A DNA stretch of 64,000 bases from assembly GCA_004369045.1 (NCBI GenBank), contig ML213518.1, positions 88,690 to 152,689 on the forward strand, read 5' to 3'. Source of the DNA: Heliocybe sulcata. Lineage: Eukaryota > Basidiomycota > Agaricomycetes > Gloeophyllales > Gloeophyllaceae. The notes beneath the pieces were generated by a model. It ran no database searches. It saw only the letters and a program-made list of their open reading frames with translations, and was not told where the DNA came from. Position numbers and translations under genes: made by a program. Each line of letters opens with the position of its first letter. The first letter of the stretch is position 1. This document shows positions 12,945-24,813 of the stretch, in pieces.

Positions 12945-13249
12945 CTATTCGGGTCTCCTCGAGGAATGGGGTTGGTGGCGGAGCAGCGAGCGGTCGGGGG
13001 CGAGAAAGCGGATAGACGCGATGCGGAGAACTTGGCGGCGAGGGAAGGTGGCGGGCGAGATGTCCGCATAGGAGACTGGAGATCGCGTCAATAGAGATTG
13101 GGGTGTGTAGGAGATCACTTACAAGGGTAGTTGAGGAGGTAATGTCCGCGGTTATCATGCTGCGAGTCTTGGAGCACAATTGTCAGTATGTCATCAATAT
13201 ATTTCGCGATCTCGGAAAGAGGCATGCGCCTCTCATAGAGTGGCGGCAT
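12945..13249 (-). CDS. Possible small two-exon protein of 85 residues, unknown function
   Basis: I do not recognise this gene. Exons 13123-13249 and 12945-13075 join across a 47-bp intron with a clear donor (GTAAGT) and CAG acceptor, and the sum is exactly 86 codons including a TAG stop. The first exon begins MPPLYERRMPLSEIAKYI and continues with a helical-looking DDILTIVLQDSQHD stretch. The second begins SYADISPATFPRR. The splice signals and the amino-acid make-up suggest a real gene or the 5' part of one. There is no domain match I can name. It lies 197 bp from the 3' end of ureG on the same strand. A chance ORF remains possible. Confidence 0.33.
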
Positions 13250-13445
13250 GGCACACCCTCAGGGCTTGAAAATCCGTACTTCCGCTGATAGGAGAGGACG
13301 TCCGACAAGGGCCTTCAGACGGGGATGCTGTTCGGGAGAAGAGAACGTCCGGCAAAGGCTCTTACCACAACCTCATCCATCACACGCAGAATAATCATAC
13401 AAAATCAATTTTCAGCTTCTCTTCCCCTCTTACATCTCCCACCGT

Positions 13446-14553
13446 TCACTGAGTCCCCCCGGGCACCCCCGGACTCCCCGCCGCCCTCCAGGCGCCCAGG
13501 ACCAGGCTCACCACCCCGCTCACGCCAGTCCCGTTCCGCACGCTCGAAAACACAGTCGGGCCCTCCCCGCGCATCTTGCGCGCGTCGCGCTCCATGACCT
13601 CGAGCGACGCGCCGACGTGCGGCGCCAGGTCCGTCTTGTTGATGACGAGCAGGTCCGAGTGGGTGATCCCCGGTCCGCCTTTGCGCGGGATCTTGTCGCC
13701 GCCCTAGTGAGTACATTGAGAAAGATAAAGTTAGATAGGTGAGGGGATGGGGTGGGAGGAGGGCGTACGGAGACGTCGATGACGTAGATGATGTAGTCGG
13801 CGAGCTCGCGGGAGTAGTTGGCGGCGAGGTTGTCGCCGCCGCTCTCGACGATCAGCATCTGACAGTTGTACCGCGCGGAGAGCGTTTCCAGGGCACCTGG
13901 GAATGGGTTAGGGGGGTAAGAGGAGGGATTGAGCAAGGGGGATTGCGGACCGAGGTTGGCGCTGATGTCCTCGCGGATGGCGGCGTGGGGGCAGCCGCCG
14001 GTCTCGATTGCGAGGATGCGCTCTGCGGGGAGGGCTTGGTTTGTGATGAGGAATTCTTGGTCTTCGCGGGTGAAGATGTCGTTGGTCACGGCAGCTGTTT
14101 TCGGGGGTCGTATATATGATAAGAGTGACGAGTGAGGTGACTGGCACGTACCGATGTTGTAGTCGGTTCGCAGGACCTGGCAGAGGGCAAGTGTCAACGC
14201 CGTCTTTCCCGATCCTACCGGTCTAGTCGAGATATTAGAATATAGTCTCGACGTGAAGATCAGATCAATACTTACCCGCCGATACCAATCGTGAAACCCC
14301 GCTCCTGAAAGTTTCGGGAGGAGTACTCTGGCAGGTCCCGCTCGGAATACTTGCCTAGTCACTAGTTCTTGATCGCAATAACGGCTGGAATGGGTACAGA
14401 CGAACCGGCGTTGTCGAGGTGTTCGTGGGTGTGCCCGTGCTCTCCCAGTCCGTGGTCGTGCGAGTGGGACGGGGCGCCGGGTGCGTGCGCGTGCGTGTGG
14501 GGAGGGGTCGGGTCGTGGGTTGGAGAGAGGTTGTTGATGAAGGGGACGGTCAT
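13446..14553 (-). CDS. ureG: Urease accessory GTPase UreG (nickel insertion)
   Basis: Six exons (14406-14553, 14276-14354, 14152-14222, 13951-14094, 13769-13896, 13446-13703) encode 275 residues. The N-terminus is His-rich ([24 protein letters not shown]), a nickel-binding feature common in fungal and plant UreG. The P-loop GPVGSGKT spans intron 2. It is followed by [14 protein letters not shown], then [15 protein letters not shown] with the CPH metal-binding motif, then [15 protein letters not shown] and the G4 motif INKTDL. UreG hydrolyses GTP to deliver Ni2+ to apo-urease together with UreD and UreF. Neither partner nor urease itself is in this window, which is normal for fungi, where these genes are unlinked. 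All key motifs are intact. It is transcribed divergently from USB1. Confidence 0.95.
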
Positions 14554-14658
14554 GGCTGAAATGCAGGTAGTGGGCGAGGACAGAGAAGCGCCGAAGTTTC
14601 GGCTCGTTCCGATGCCTTGCTAAAGGAAGCGCGCGGATAAGGTTAGGGTCTGTCTTTC
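14554..14658. promoter_or_regulatory. Compact divergent promoter, ureG/USB1
   Basis: Only 105 bp separate the two start codons, so both leaders and promoters are compressed or overlapping. No named element was seen. Confidence 0.5.
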
Positions 14659-15857
14659 ATGAAACGGCCTCTTGTCGACTATGCTTCCGATAGTGACGAT
14701 GGCGATGGTGACAGTCTACTAAGGCCAGTGTCGACAAAGAAAAGGCAGGGAGTGATGCGCTGTTTTTTACGCTCTTGTTGACGACGGCGACTAGGAAGCT
14801 TCCCGCACTTTCAGGCTCGCTTGCACCGTCTGTGCCGGTGGATAACCCAGCTTTACACCAAGGCCGGGTTAGAACAACGCCGTATATTGAAGGGCAATAT
14901 GCTGCTTATGTTTATGTCCCTGTCACTCTCGAGCCTAGGAGCAAACTCTCGAAGCTCGTTGGAAAGGTGTATCGAGATGCGAAGAAGAGTGTGCCGATTT
15001 TGCAGCCCATGAGCTCGTCGTCTCTAGATTCTGGTAAATTACACCCGCTGAAGCGCAGCGAGTCAAGGGGGAAGGATACTGGAGCAGGAGAATCGGCGTT
15101 CAACTCCGAGCTGCCTCATGAACTGCATGTGTCGCTTTCCAGACCCATCTTTCTGCGTGCTCATCAGCTGGACGAGCTGAAGCGGGCGGTTAAATCGATT
15201 GCAGCATCTCATTCTCCGTACGTCCCACTCCGCGCTTCTATGTGTTTCGTATCTCCTTCTGCGATCATTGTAGTAGCTAACTTCCGTTCGTCTAGGTTTA
15301 CAGCTTCGTTTGCGACGTTCTCAAACCTCACAAACGATGAACGCACGCGTACGTTCTTGACTCTGGAAATCGGGGCTGGACATACTGAGGTGCGTCACGC
15401 CCTCTTGTTAACCGGATAGTCGAGCGTAACCATATTACCCTCATAGTTTTCCGCCCTCTCAACGTCTTTGACGCCCCACCTTCAAGCTCTCCGGCAGAAA
15501 TCTTTCTACTCTGAGCCGCGATTTCATGCATCTTTTGCCTGGGCTTTGCTTTCTACTGCCGCTTCTACTACCACGCCTGCTGAAAGCTCTCAGGACCATG
15601 TGGTCCAGCAAAATCCAGCATCGGAAGCCAGAGCCTCGCCGCCACCGCAGCCCTCGTCTCGCGCTTCAACATCCACGACAACCGTTACTTCTCCCTTTCC
15701 GACCATCCCGGCCCTGCCATCGACTCTCGTGCCAGACCTTATTGCGACGTATGCGTCGCAGTTGGCTTCCCCGCATGTGGGAAGCTTTGAAGTTACTCAC
15801 TTGTGTGTCAAGCTAGGGAAGACGGTATCGCAATTCAGGCTGCTCGGCGGCCCGTGA
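14659..15857 (+). CDS. USB1: USB1-like U6 snRNA 3'-end phosphodiesterase (2H family)
   Basis: The protein starts MKRPLVDYASDSDDGDGD. Exon 2 runs from about 14795 to 15217, followed by 15296-15389 and 15447-15857. The first junction is uncertain, because a GC-AG intron near 14732-14794 would give the expected basic KKRKLPALS stretch. The two catalytic HxSxS/T-type motifs of the 2H phosphoesterase fold are present as HVSLS (near 15130) and HASFAW (near 15530). Conserved segments include PALHQGRVRTTPYIEGQYAA and the C-terminal VTHLCVKLGKTVSQFRL. USB1/Mpn1 trims and caps the oligo-U tail of U6 snRNA in the nucleus, leaving a terminal phosphate. A Ser/Pro/Thr-rich insertion follows the second motif. 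Family assignment is firm. Confidence 0.87.
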
Positions 15858-16075
15858 TGGTGCTCTGTTTACCTACGATTGTAGCATAGCCTCTTAGAGG
15901 TGAAACCAAGGAACGTCAGCAAGTTCTCCTTGTCATCATTTGAAAGCAATCCTATACCTGTTTTCGCTGATGTGCTCTCCCTCTAAGCGTCCAACTTCCG
16001 CACGCAGATGCGGAAATAGTCTGCATCAGTTGTCACGTGTCGTGGTGTTCTTTTCGTGATGGGCGTGGGTCAGTG

Positions 16076-17943
16076 ATGGTTGGAGTTCCGCTTCCTCTCC
16101 CACCAAGACCCAGGTTCGGCATGGGCAGCTCCCCTTCACGAATCCCGTACACCATAGAGCAGGATCCTGCTGCGTATGTTCAACGGCTGGAAGAGGATGA
16201 AAGACCGATCGAAGCTGTAAAGCGGGAACTGGAGCTATTCCGGTGGGACCATCAATATGAACAGCTCCTGTTCAATGGTGGCCTCATTTTTGTCGCATCG
16301 AGATTGGCGTGCCGTCTAGTGGAAGACGATGGCAACACTGCGCAGGAACGTTGGAATGCATTTGTGCGTCCACGGGAGTCAGCATGCTTAATCCATTGCT
16401 CACCTTTGGTTGCTAAGTACGAGGCTATTCCTAACTGTACGACATGCAATGCCTTAGTGCGTCGGTTTCGGACGTCAGACCAATCGCGGCGGAGGAGAGC
16501 AATCGATGAAGCTTTCGAAATTGCTGGCGACGTTCTGGAGTCTGCGCGGATCATGATCGGAATAATGCACAAATTGGCTCATGACATCTCCGTCCATTCA
16601 CAGGGCTCCTTGATCTCTCAAGTGTATCAATATCTTGCGAGTTTGTGGCATCTTAGATGGGAGGAAGAGTACGGTCCCATAAAGGCTAGGGGAGAGGATT
16701 ATAATGCAGCCTGTTTTGAGTGTGTCCTCTGCTATATTGTGTCGGACTGAGTGCTGATAGTTCTTTGTCGAGGCGTCTCGTACTTCGCGTCCCCAAGACA
16801 TTCGAAGTGGTGTGGTATTGCTTCTTGTATCTTCAAGGCAATAGTGAAGACTTGCTAGGTTACTGTTCGGATCTCAAGGAAATATTCCACGAGAATAACT
16901 TGAACAACGATCAGAGTGTATATGGTGGAGACGCGCCAATGCTGTTTCTGGATGAAATATGCAAGCTCCTTCTTCAAGAGGGGTGTATCCACAATGATCT
17001 CCTGTCCACTTTAAGCTGCATCCGTAGTGGCATCCAGGGGCTCGAAGAAGGCGAACGTGACTTACCCGAAAGACTGGCTATATCGATGACTGTCGCCTTG
17101 TGGAGACAGCTGAAAGCCGGGGAACGTACCTCTACCCTTGCCGGCTCCTGGGAATACGACTTCCATGATACCTGGGAATACGGTTCTCGTATGAACAAAG
17201 TTATAAAGTAAGTGTACTGAACTAATCCCCTCGGTTTCTAACAGCAGTCATCGCATCGCCAGGGTGCTTCTGCAGAAGTCTGGCCTTCATAACAGGGCAA
17301 TTCTGTCGAAAATACTCACCGAACATCACGGGGCCAGCCTCATGGCGAGAACGGCGGTGGTTGCTGCACATAGTCAATGTGCGTCGTAACCTCAGCGTGT
17401 CCTTCTTCTCGCGAGCTGATGAATACTTGCCCAAGATATGGACGTCATGTTAGGCTCGAGTTTCTTCTTACAGGATGCTCTCACCGACGACGTGTGGCTC
17501 GACGACTGTCCGGACGTTTCCGAGCCATCCGCGCTCGCTTCGCTCCTGCGTCGGGAGCTACAGCCGGTCTGGTTCAAGACGCTGGCTCACTTGCAGACCA
17601 GAGCGACTCACGTACCCGAGAAACCAAACGCGGCAGACATCGTCTGCGCCGCATGGTTGCGACTCGGGCAACAATGTGGTTTCAGGCACGACGATAGTAA
17701 ATGGGGTTGCTCATGGTACAGGTGTCCACTGTACGGCGAACGGACAGAGCGCAGAATGCGGCACTGCCAGTGCGACCTTGTCCAATATTGCAATAAGGAC
17801 TGCCAAACCGCGTAGGTCCTATGTTCATACCATGACCAGTACTCACGATATTGCTCGATTCTCACGTCGATTCTTGCAGTGACTGGAGGGAAGGCGGCCA
17901 TCGTGACATTTGCCCTCGTCGGAGAGCGCCGTACGTATCTTGA
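16076..17943 (+). CDS. MYND-type zinc-finger protein, family copy 1
   Basis: Exons 16076-16363, 16418-16719, 16761-17207, 17245-17378, 17436-17811 and 17880-17943 encode 536 residues. Intron phases are 0,2,2,1,2. The body is an alpha-helical region without a domain I can name. It includes the family motifs QDPAAYVQRLE, a CTTC pair, LPERLAISMTVALWRQLK and EHHGASLMAR. The C-terminus is a MYND-like finger with ligands CSWYRC, HCQC, YCNKDC and HRDIC. The last exon adds the DWREGGH segment. MYND domains usually bind short proline-rich peptides and act in protein interaction or transcriptional regulation. It is the first of three copies on this strand and is separated from copy 2 by the MULE-type element. 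The exon-4 donor has an alternative a few bases upstream. Confidence 0.78.
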
Positions 17944-18662
17944 AGGATTTTGAATTCGTTTTATTGACTCGATCTGCCTCCAACATTATTTGTATTTACT
18001 GGAAGATGGGCAAAGATATATATATATGGATTGGGGGACAACTCAGGTCGCCCGGACTAAGATATCTTTGTGGTTGTATCCATCGAGTATTCTTCGGACT
18101 CTCAGTAATATTGGACCAGTTCCTCGATGTAGCACAAGCAAACGAGGCGCTTAGTGCACGGTGCAGTCATGACACCCGTCCGTCTGCCTCAAAGGAACTG
18201 ACATCTTTCAGATGAGCGGCAATCATGACATATAGTGTCTGTTATTGACGTGATTCAAGTCTGTCTTGAGTAGAATCGTCTGGATAATAGCTCTTCGTTC
18301 CGGAGGCCTGAGGCATCGCGAATTCATTCATCGCAGAGTTTACAATGCCATCTGGACTGGCACTCGACGCTTCTATATACAGTGCTTAAGATAGAGAAAA
18401 AATCTGATACACACTCGGATGAGATTAATTAGATGTGCCTAGTCCTCGCTTGCGGCTTATGTGAAGTTATATCCTACAGCCTCTCACCGGCTCGGGTTAA
18501 CACTGCACGAGAACATTTGCTAGAAGGGCAGCCACTCATGCCTTGCTTACTGCAAATCATTCTTTTCTCTTCATCATGTCTCTAGCAGCCCTGCGCTGCA
18601 GTGCGCGGAAGCGTGGAAAGGGGACTTGGCGTGATTCGCACATCTCCGGGCCATCGCGTGGA
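17944..18662. other. Intergenic between MYND copy 1 and the MULE insertion
   Basis: About 720 bp with no supported gene. It holds the 3' flank of copy 1, including a 45-bp stretch (18370-18414) shared with the 3' flank of copy 3. Confidence 0.45.
18370..18414 (+). repeat. 45-bp dispersed repeat downstream of MYND copy 1
   Basis: The stretch beginning CTTCTATATACAGT and ending GATACACAC recurs at 30455-30499, downstream of MYND copy 3, with only three mismatches by eye. It probably remains from the duplication of the gene with its 3' flank. Confidence 0.7.
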
Positions 18663-18671
18663 CAAAACGCG
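18663..18671. repeat. 9-bp target-site duplication, left copy (CAAAACGCG)
   Basis: The same nine bases occur at 25937-25945, immediately outside the other end of the element. A 9-bp duplication is the usual length for Mutator-like elements. Confidence 0.85.
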
Positions 18672-18705
18672 GGGTCACAAGATTTCTGCGAAGCATTGCG
18701 AAACG
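18672..18705 (+). repeat. Left terminal inverted repeat of the MULE-type element
   Basis: It starts GGGTCACAAGATTTCTGCGA and continues AGCATTGCGAAACG. It pairs with the reverse complement of 25902-25936, with a short indel near the tip and scattered mismatches inside. Confidence 0.75.
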
Positions 18706-18909
18706 TGGCTGTGCAATCTGCGAAACACCTGCGACGCGGTATTTCTTGAGAGTACAATGCGGTAGAAGCTTCTGGATGTGTATCTGGTGACCAGCGACAC
18801 TAGTATTATTGACAAAATCTGTAAATACACATTCTATGATATGTATAGACATCGTGAACAAGTCAAGGATAGATTACGGACTCGACACAGTGCCCGCTCA
18901 CTATGAGCT

Positions 18910-21900
18910 CTAGTGTTTCGCAAGCCGTTGACTTCTACGCACCCCTGCATTCTTCATGCGATCCTTCTGTGGCACTCGGTCCTGGTTCGCAACTGAAGGG
19001 TCCTCCGCTCTAGCAGCATTTTGCCCGCCATTGACACCCATCTTTCCGGCTTTGAACACACTGGCCTCACGATCCACATACACCCTGCCCCCGGTGAGTC
19101 CCGGGTCATCTGTATCCACCCAGCAAGGTTCGGGTCCCAGGATCCGTACTAATGGCTGCTTCTGGTCCAATGGAGTATGTATGAGCTCCAGTTTCTGACC
19201 TTGCTGGGGTGTAAGGTGCCGGCAACCAAGGCGCCGAGTGCTCTCCAGACCTGCCGAGGCTGCAAGTGCTTGTTCATAGATGGTTGGGACTCGCACCACC
19301 CGTCCTTCCTGTACAAGCTTGAACAGCTGCAGGTCATATGCTGGCAGTAGGCCAAGGTACGTTCGCAGTATGACCATCTTGAACAGAGTCATGCCAGCAC
19401 CATGTAGGGCAATATCTATAGAGAGGGTTGGATGTGCAAAAGAGTGCTCTTCCAGCTCCCTTTTTGCATTCTGAAGCAGAGAATCGATGAGGCTGACATC
19501 ACCCAGGAGAACTGGCACCTGTATCCTCTTCTGGATGGTCTCATCTTCTGTGAGAGACAGCTCTGAGGCATGCATTTGCTTGTTCCCTCCCACTTGCTTC
19601 ATCATCCACCTTGTGACAACACCCATGACTGGGTGCTCTCGTTTGGAGAGCAGGATATCAATAATGGAGGAGTAAGCATCTTTCATGGCTTCTTCCAGTT
19701 GCCGGTTAGTGTACTCATGTAATGCAGCTGCATCTTCACATAGCCTTGTTGGCCATTGTATAGCACCAATCTATGCCAAATGTTCAGTATATTTTTGTTC
19801 AATATGACTTGATATGGTTCATACCTCTTTTGGTTTCCTTGGGACTTGGATGCCTGTGATCAGGTTCACTATCTTGGACTGAGGCACCTGGAATTGAGCA
19901 GAATCTGGCATGCCATCTGCCTGTGGGAACACATTGCATTTGCTCCATTGAAGCAACACAGAGTCCTTGAGCTGCTTGACAATTATGGCAGCATAATACT
20001 TGCGTTGCTGTTGAGATCCACGATACGGCCACATGATAGTCTCTCCAATGCTGCCAGGAATGTCAGATATCAAGCCATAACCATGTAGGGCAAATCACTC
20101 ACAAGGATTCTCTCCATGTAGGCACTGACATACAGTCTGGACAGAACCAGGGTCTGTCTGCTGAGGCATAGTCCTCATCCAGTGCATCACAAAAGTCTGA
20201 TGCAAGGCAGTTGACATGCATCCAGCGCCGACAGTCACTGCATTCCACCATATCACCAGTCTCTTGATGCCTATAAGGACTATCCATATCACATGCAATA
20301 CAGTCAACCACAGCCAATAATGAGCTGGGTGTTCCTTGGGCCTCTTGAGCCACAGATGGATCTAAGAGATCAGGCTCATCAACATTCACAGTCAGCTGAG
20401 CAGCTCCAGAACTTGCTGAAGGCTTGAATCCAGGTCGCACGTAGTCAACAGTCCTGTCATTGTTTGGATTCTTCAGCCAGAAGCGATCCTCATTGGGCAT
20501 TCTTGTAAAATTAGCCCTAGTCAACTCTGGAGATACAGATGGGACCTCTTCGAGTGTTGTCCCAGAGAAGGTCAAACCATAGGTCCTTTGGAACACATCC
20601 TTCTGGTGCTGAAAAATAGCCCTTGTGCAGTTCGCCCACCACGTAGGCGGTACACTAGAGACCAAGTTCTGTAGCCCTTTGGACACTGAACATCTGGCCC
20701 CACAAGGAAGTCATCAACCTTCCCTCTCTCAGGCTGAGCAAGTCCACCATGCTTCATTCCATCATAGCTATAGATTTGTTTTGCAGGGGTGTAGAAGCAT
20801 GCTGTGAAGTGATGGGAAGTGGGACTGAAGAATACCCGGCCAACCAGGTCATAGATCACGCCATCCTTTGCTGCATGAGCACCTAGTGGGCGGAGAGTCT
20901 TCGGACAGTCCCATGGATGCTCATCTGTATCCAGCATCTCAAGTGTGAGAATAATGGGCATAGAGAGCCATAGGCGAGAACTGTGACTCTGTCCTGTGCA
21001 TTTCGGCTCACCATCAATGGTCCACCAGCAATTAACCGGTGGAAACTGCTGGCCCACTGGCTTCATGCATTCAGTCATCCACTGCTGCAAGCGTCCACCA
21101 TACCATTGGTGAAATTGCGAGGGGTGCTGGTGATAGAATTTGACTTCAACAGCTGGAGTGAAGTCAAAGTGCTGGATATCTGTGTCCTTGACCTTCTTGG
21201 GAATTGCATCTGCAGTTGCAACTGATGGGCAGCAGTGACGTATTGTGACCATATAGGAAGTGAAGTATGACCGGGCATGTGCCTCAGTCGCACCTTGAGA
21301 AGTGCAGATTGTTCTAGAAAGCCAATCCTGCACATTCTGAGTCAACCAATGATATGCCTAAGAAAGTATATGATACGTACCCATAAAGGTTCATGCGAGT
21401 CCATTGCATCAATCCAAGATCTCTGCTGTAGATAGCTGCGGTAGTTTTCCCTCTGATCAACCAGGAGCTTCACTGTGTGCTGAGTACCCAGATCAGGATC
21501 ATCCATGGCCAGATGACGGAGGAAAATAACATCAAACAGTGCTCGCAGTGGAGAGGCATCATCCACTCTGACACAGCGATGTTCAAGATCATCTAGATCA
21601 TGCATGACAGCATTGTAGAGAACTTGCAAAGACGTATCAAGCCAGCAAGAATTTGCCGACCACTTGTAGCTCACATATGGCAATGTTGATGGTTTGTGTG
21701 GGAGTAGTTCTGCTTTGGTAGAAGATTCAACACCTTGCATCTTGCGAGGTGAGGCTGAGCGGTGCTGTGACTTGCGTGGTGACAGAGAGTGCCTCTGGGT
21801 TTTCCGGCTGCGCCTGCTCTGCTGGCCGAGAAGCTGTTCAGTTGTGTCAAGAGGTCGGCCATCATTTCCATTCCGATGTAGCGGCTTGCTTGGGCTCATG

Positions 21901-24438
21901 GCTGCGTGATCCTGAGAGATGTCACTTGGTTTCACCTTCCATGGCTGAGCCTTTCCATAGCGTATCAGAGCACCACCTAGTTCATAGGGGGTCAGCCATA
22001 CCAATCTAGCCCCTTATTTAATGATTACAATACCTATATAGGCACTCTGTCTTCTTGCAAATAGCTGAGTAAACTTGTAGAGACTGCGGAGACCTGGCAT
22101 AAGCTCATGATCATGTCCGACAGCCTGATAAAGGGTGTTGTGCATGGCTTCCTCGGCATTTGTGGTGTCTGGCATTGAGTCCCAAAGCTCCTTAGTCATG
22201 ACCCGATGTGAAGGAAGAAGCAATAGAGCATGTGATGGACGAAGCCACCACTGGATCCACTCCTTGGTTGCAGGGAATTCTCGGACAATAGTTGAAGCCC
22301 ATCGCTCAGACTCATCTAAGTCATGAGCATCCAGCAACCGTTGAATATAGCCTTCAAAGGCCTCAACAGACCCATAAGGAATGAGGTTTCCATTGTGCTT
22401 GATGCGGGTCACTGAAGCACGGAAATGCTCATGGCATCCCTTGAGAAGTTGCTTGGCTTTGGCCCGTAATTCATCCTCAGTACGATGATCTTCAGGCTGC
22501 TTCATCCAGAACTCCACAAAACCCTCAATGAAACCAATGCGTTGCGCCTCCCCATAGTCCATGACCTGTCATTGATAAGATTGTTAGATACATATGACGA
22601 GCCTATGAGATGACACACCTGTGCAAGCATCTCGTCTGTTATAGTGATGTGCCGGTCGAAGCACTCTTTTGCAATGCTGTTAAACAATGCAAGGAAGTGA
22701 TATTGGTAGTGGGTAGTAGTCTGGCCATTGGCGAACGTGAATAAGACTGGAACCCAGCACTGCATGTCGGTAGCAAAGGTTGTAGTGCCAATGAGAATAT
22801 ACTCCCTCATGCGCCAGAATTTGTGTGCAGCATCGCTTAGCAAGCCATTATCGGGATCAGCTGCAATGAAATTCTTGACCAGGAGTGACCGCATATAGTC
22901 CGACTGAAGAACAATCACTGTGGGGTCCCCGATGGTGTTCCAGATGACAAAGCCTGGATAGGCCTTTTGGAAAGCTGTGAACTCATGCAGAAATCCATCG
23001 GGGGATTGGAACATCTGCGTCTTGCCTTTGACCTTCTTCCGTTCATACCGGATCCGGTCCAGGTTAACTAAGATGTCAGAGATGTCCGCGACCGAATCGC
23101 GGGGGCCATCAACACCAGGTAGCCCAGTGAGGAGCTTCAGGGGGCCTACGGCAGGGTGTTCAGAGACGATGGCCTCGAACTTCTGCTGTTCTTTGCCACT
23201 GAGGTGTAGGATGTGTGTGAGACGTGGATGATTGTGGAATCCACCATTCACGTAATGAATACCACCACGCCATTTGTAGAGGACAGAGATGATCGAACAA
23301 GCCACGTACTCAAGAGGAGCTCCACAATGGCACTTGGAAAGTGTCTGCTTGTAGATCGCATCCGTGCCACCAGTGACAGGCCGTACGATCATAGGACAGT
23401 CGCCATTTGTGCAACGTATATGACCGAGGCAACGACGCTGATAGACACGCCCATTGTGCCAGTCATCCGCGTCGACAGACTGAGCGTTCTTACGATCAGG
23501 TTTCATGTTGCCGCGGTACGCCCAGTGTACCATGAGATCATCGAAGCGTGCTACTGTATGCCAGTCGAAGTCTTGCTCAAAATCACCATCTGGCCAGTAG
23601 TCCCAGTCCGGCTGAGCTGGTGTCGCAAGGTCGCCATCTAGTGCTCTGCGTTTGTTGGCAACACCAGAGTGAACAGATTCGCTGGAGTCACTGGAGCTAT
23701 CGTGCATCTCACGATCCTCCCGAGAGCCAGAGTGAATGCCCTTTGAGCTACGTACGCGCTTAGAGCTAGTGGTCGCCAGGCTTGAATCCTTCTGTGACTG
23801 ATCAATGCCTGAAGCATAATGTACGTGCTTAGAGCCGGTATGAGAAGATGGGTGACCCAAAGGCAGCACTTGAGCAGTGCCTTCCTGCTTGTCACAGTTG
23901 TCGCGGCCGTGAGAGGAGTGCTGATTGCTACGGCTACCGGAGGAGCGCTGGTTCGGGGAGTACGGTGGAGCTGAGGGCGGCACCCTAACCCTGACCGGCT
24001 GACCTCGATACAGTGGAATGCTTGAATGACCGTGCAGATCGAATTCGTCCTCGGCTCTTGTATCAAACAATGCCATGATATCTCCTGTGGTATCATTGAT
24101 CATTCATCAGCCATGAGCTGTAAAAGAGCACAAATATGATGTGCATCTAGCGACATTACCTGAATAACCGTAAACGGGAAGTAACCAGGATGGAAGTTGT
24201 CGAATCCCGTCTCTTCTCAGTGTTGCGGGAACCTGACGCTCTGGCGGGTCCTCATCCGTGCGGTATGGAACTTGGCGTCTTCTCAGCCTGGCGGGAACTT
24301 GAGAGTCTGGTGGGTCGCCGTCCGTGCGTGACAAGAGGCGTCCTATCGAGGCAAGGATTCCCTGACAATCTATCAGTATATGCCAGTAGAGAGATGTTTA
24401 TTGCATACCGAGAACGACAGGCGGCCCGTATTGTCCAT
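18910..24438 (-). CDS. Transposase fused to USP-like protease and PHD finger (1699 residues)
   Basis: Nine exons: 24409-24438, 24160-24361, 22619-24084, 22034-22565, 21381-21976, 20656-21336, 20103-20608, 19825-20050 and 18910-19770. They sum to 1700 codons with every phase matching. Predicted order: a 22-residue tandem repeat near residues 15-60; a low-complexity Ser-rich region; a GCM/WRKY-like zinc finger (about 290-365, CTNGDC, KCHCG, HNHP); a MULE-type core with D in LLSDAAHKF (about 496), D in VMDYGEAQ (about 568) and E in TTNAEEAMHN (about 704); a USP-like domain with Cys box NSCWLDTSLQVL (about 850) and His box HHFTACFYTPAKQIYSYDG (about 1117); a PHD finger (CIAC, CSDC, MHVNC, WFCPDC, about 1270-1327); a possible Tudor-like strand region (WPYRGSQQQRKYYAAIIV); and a basic tail ending RRSQRLAKH. 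I infer a transposase that also edits ubiquitin- or SUMO-like marks and reads chromatin. The domain calls come from motifs only. Confidence 0.8.
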
Positions 24439-24813
24439 CAGTAGATGCGATATGCTTCGTCTGTCGTTGTGCAGCAGTCAGAAGAGCGAAAAGACACGAA
24501 ACATTACACCGGCGGATGCGCGCGATGCCCGGATGTCTCGGTTGAACAGTTGCCACTGGGCAATCTCATAATCGGTCAAATTGCCGGGTGCAAAGGAGGC
24601 TGGCAAGGTTGGATTCATGTATGCGACCTTGTACATGCAGTAATCTATCTATGACAAGGAAGGGGACAGTGAGCCACCTCTTCCTTTGAGCAATTGTCAA
24701 TGAAATGCAGGGGAGACCATGGATACGACTGGCACTCACGAGATCCGAGGTGCGGATGTGATCGCTACGCCCGATGAGTCGATCGGACTCGATCACTTGC
24801 CTTGCGAAGCAGT

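Noticed and set aside
20608-20656. Apparent frameshift between the USP-like domain and the PHD finger of the MULE protein
   Set aside because: A 47-bp intron (20609-20655) with GT and CAG ends resolves it. The nine exons then sum to exactly 1700 codons.
20099-22562. Reading the PHD, USP and transposase parts as separate genes
   Set aside because: There is no promoter-sized gap, start codon or stop between them, and all intron phases match across the whole length.
24107-24334. Independent small repeat protein on the minus strand
   Set aside because: It splices in phase to a 30-nt ATG exon upstream and to the transposase exon downstream, so it is the second exon of that gene.
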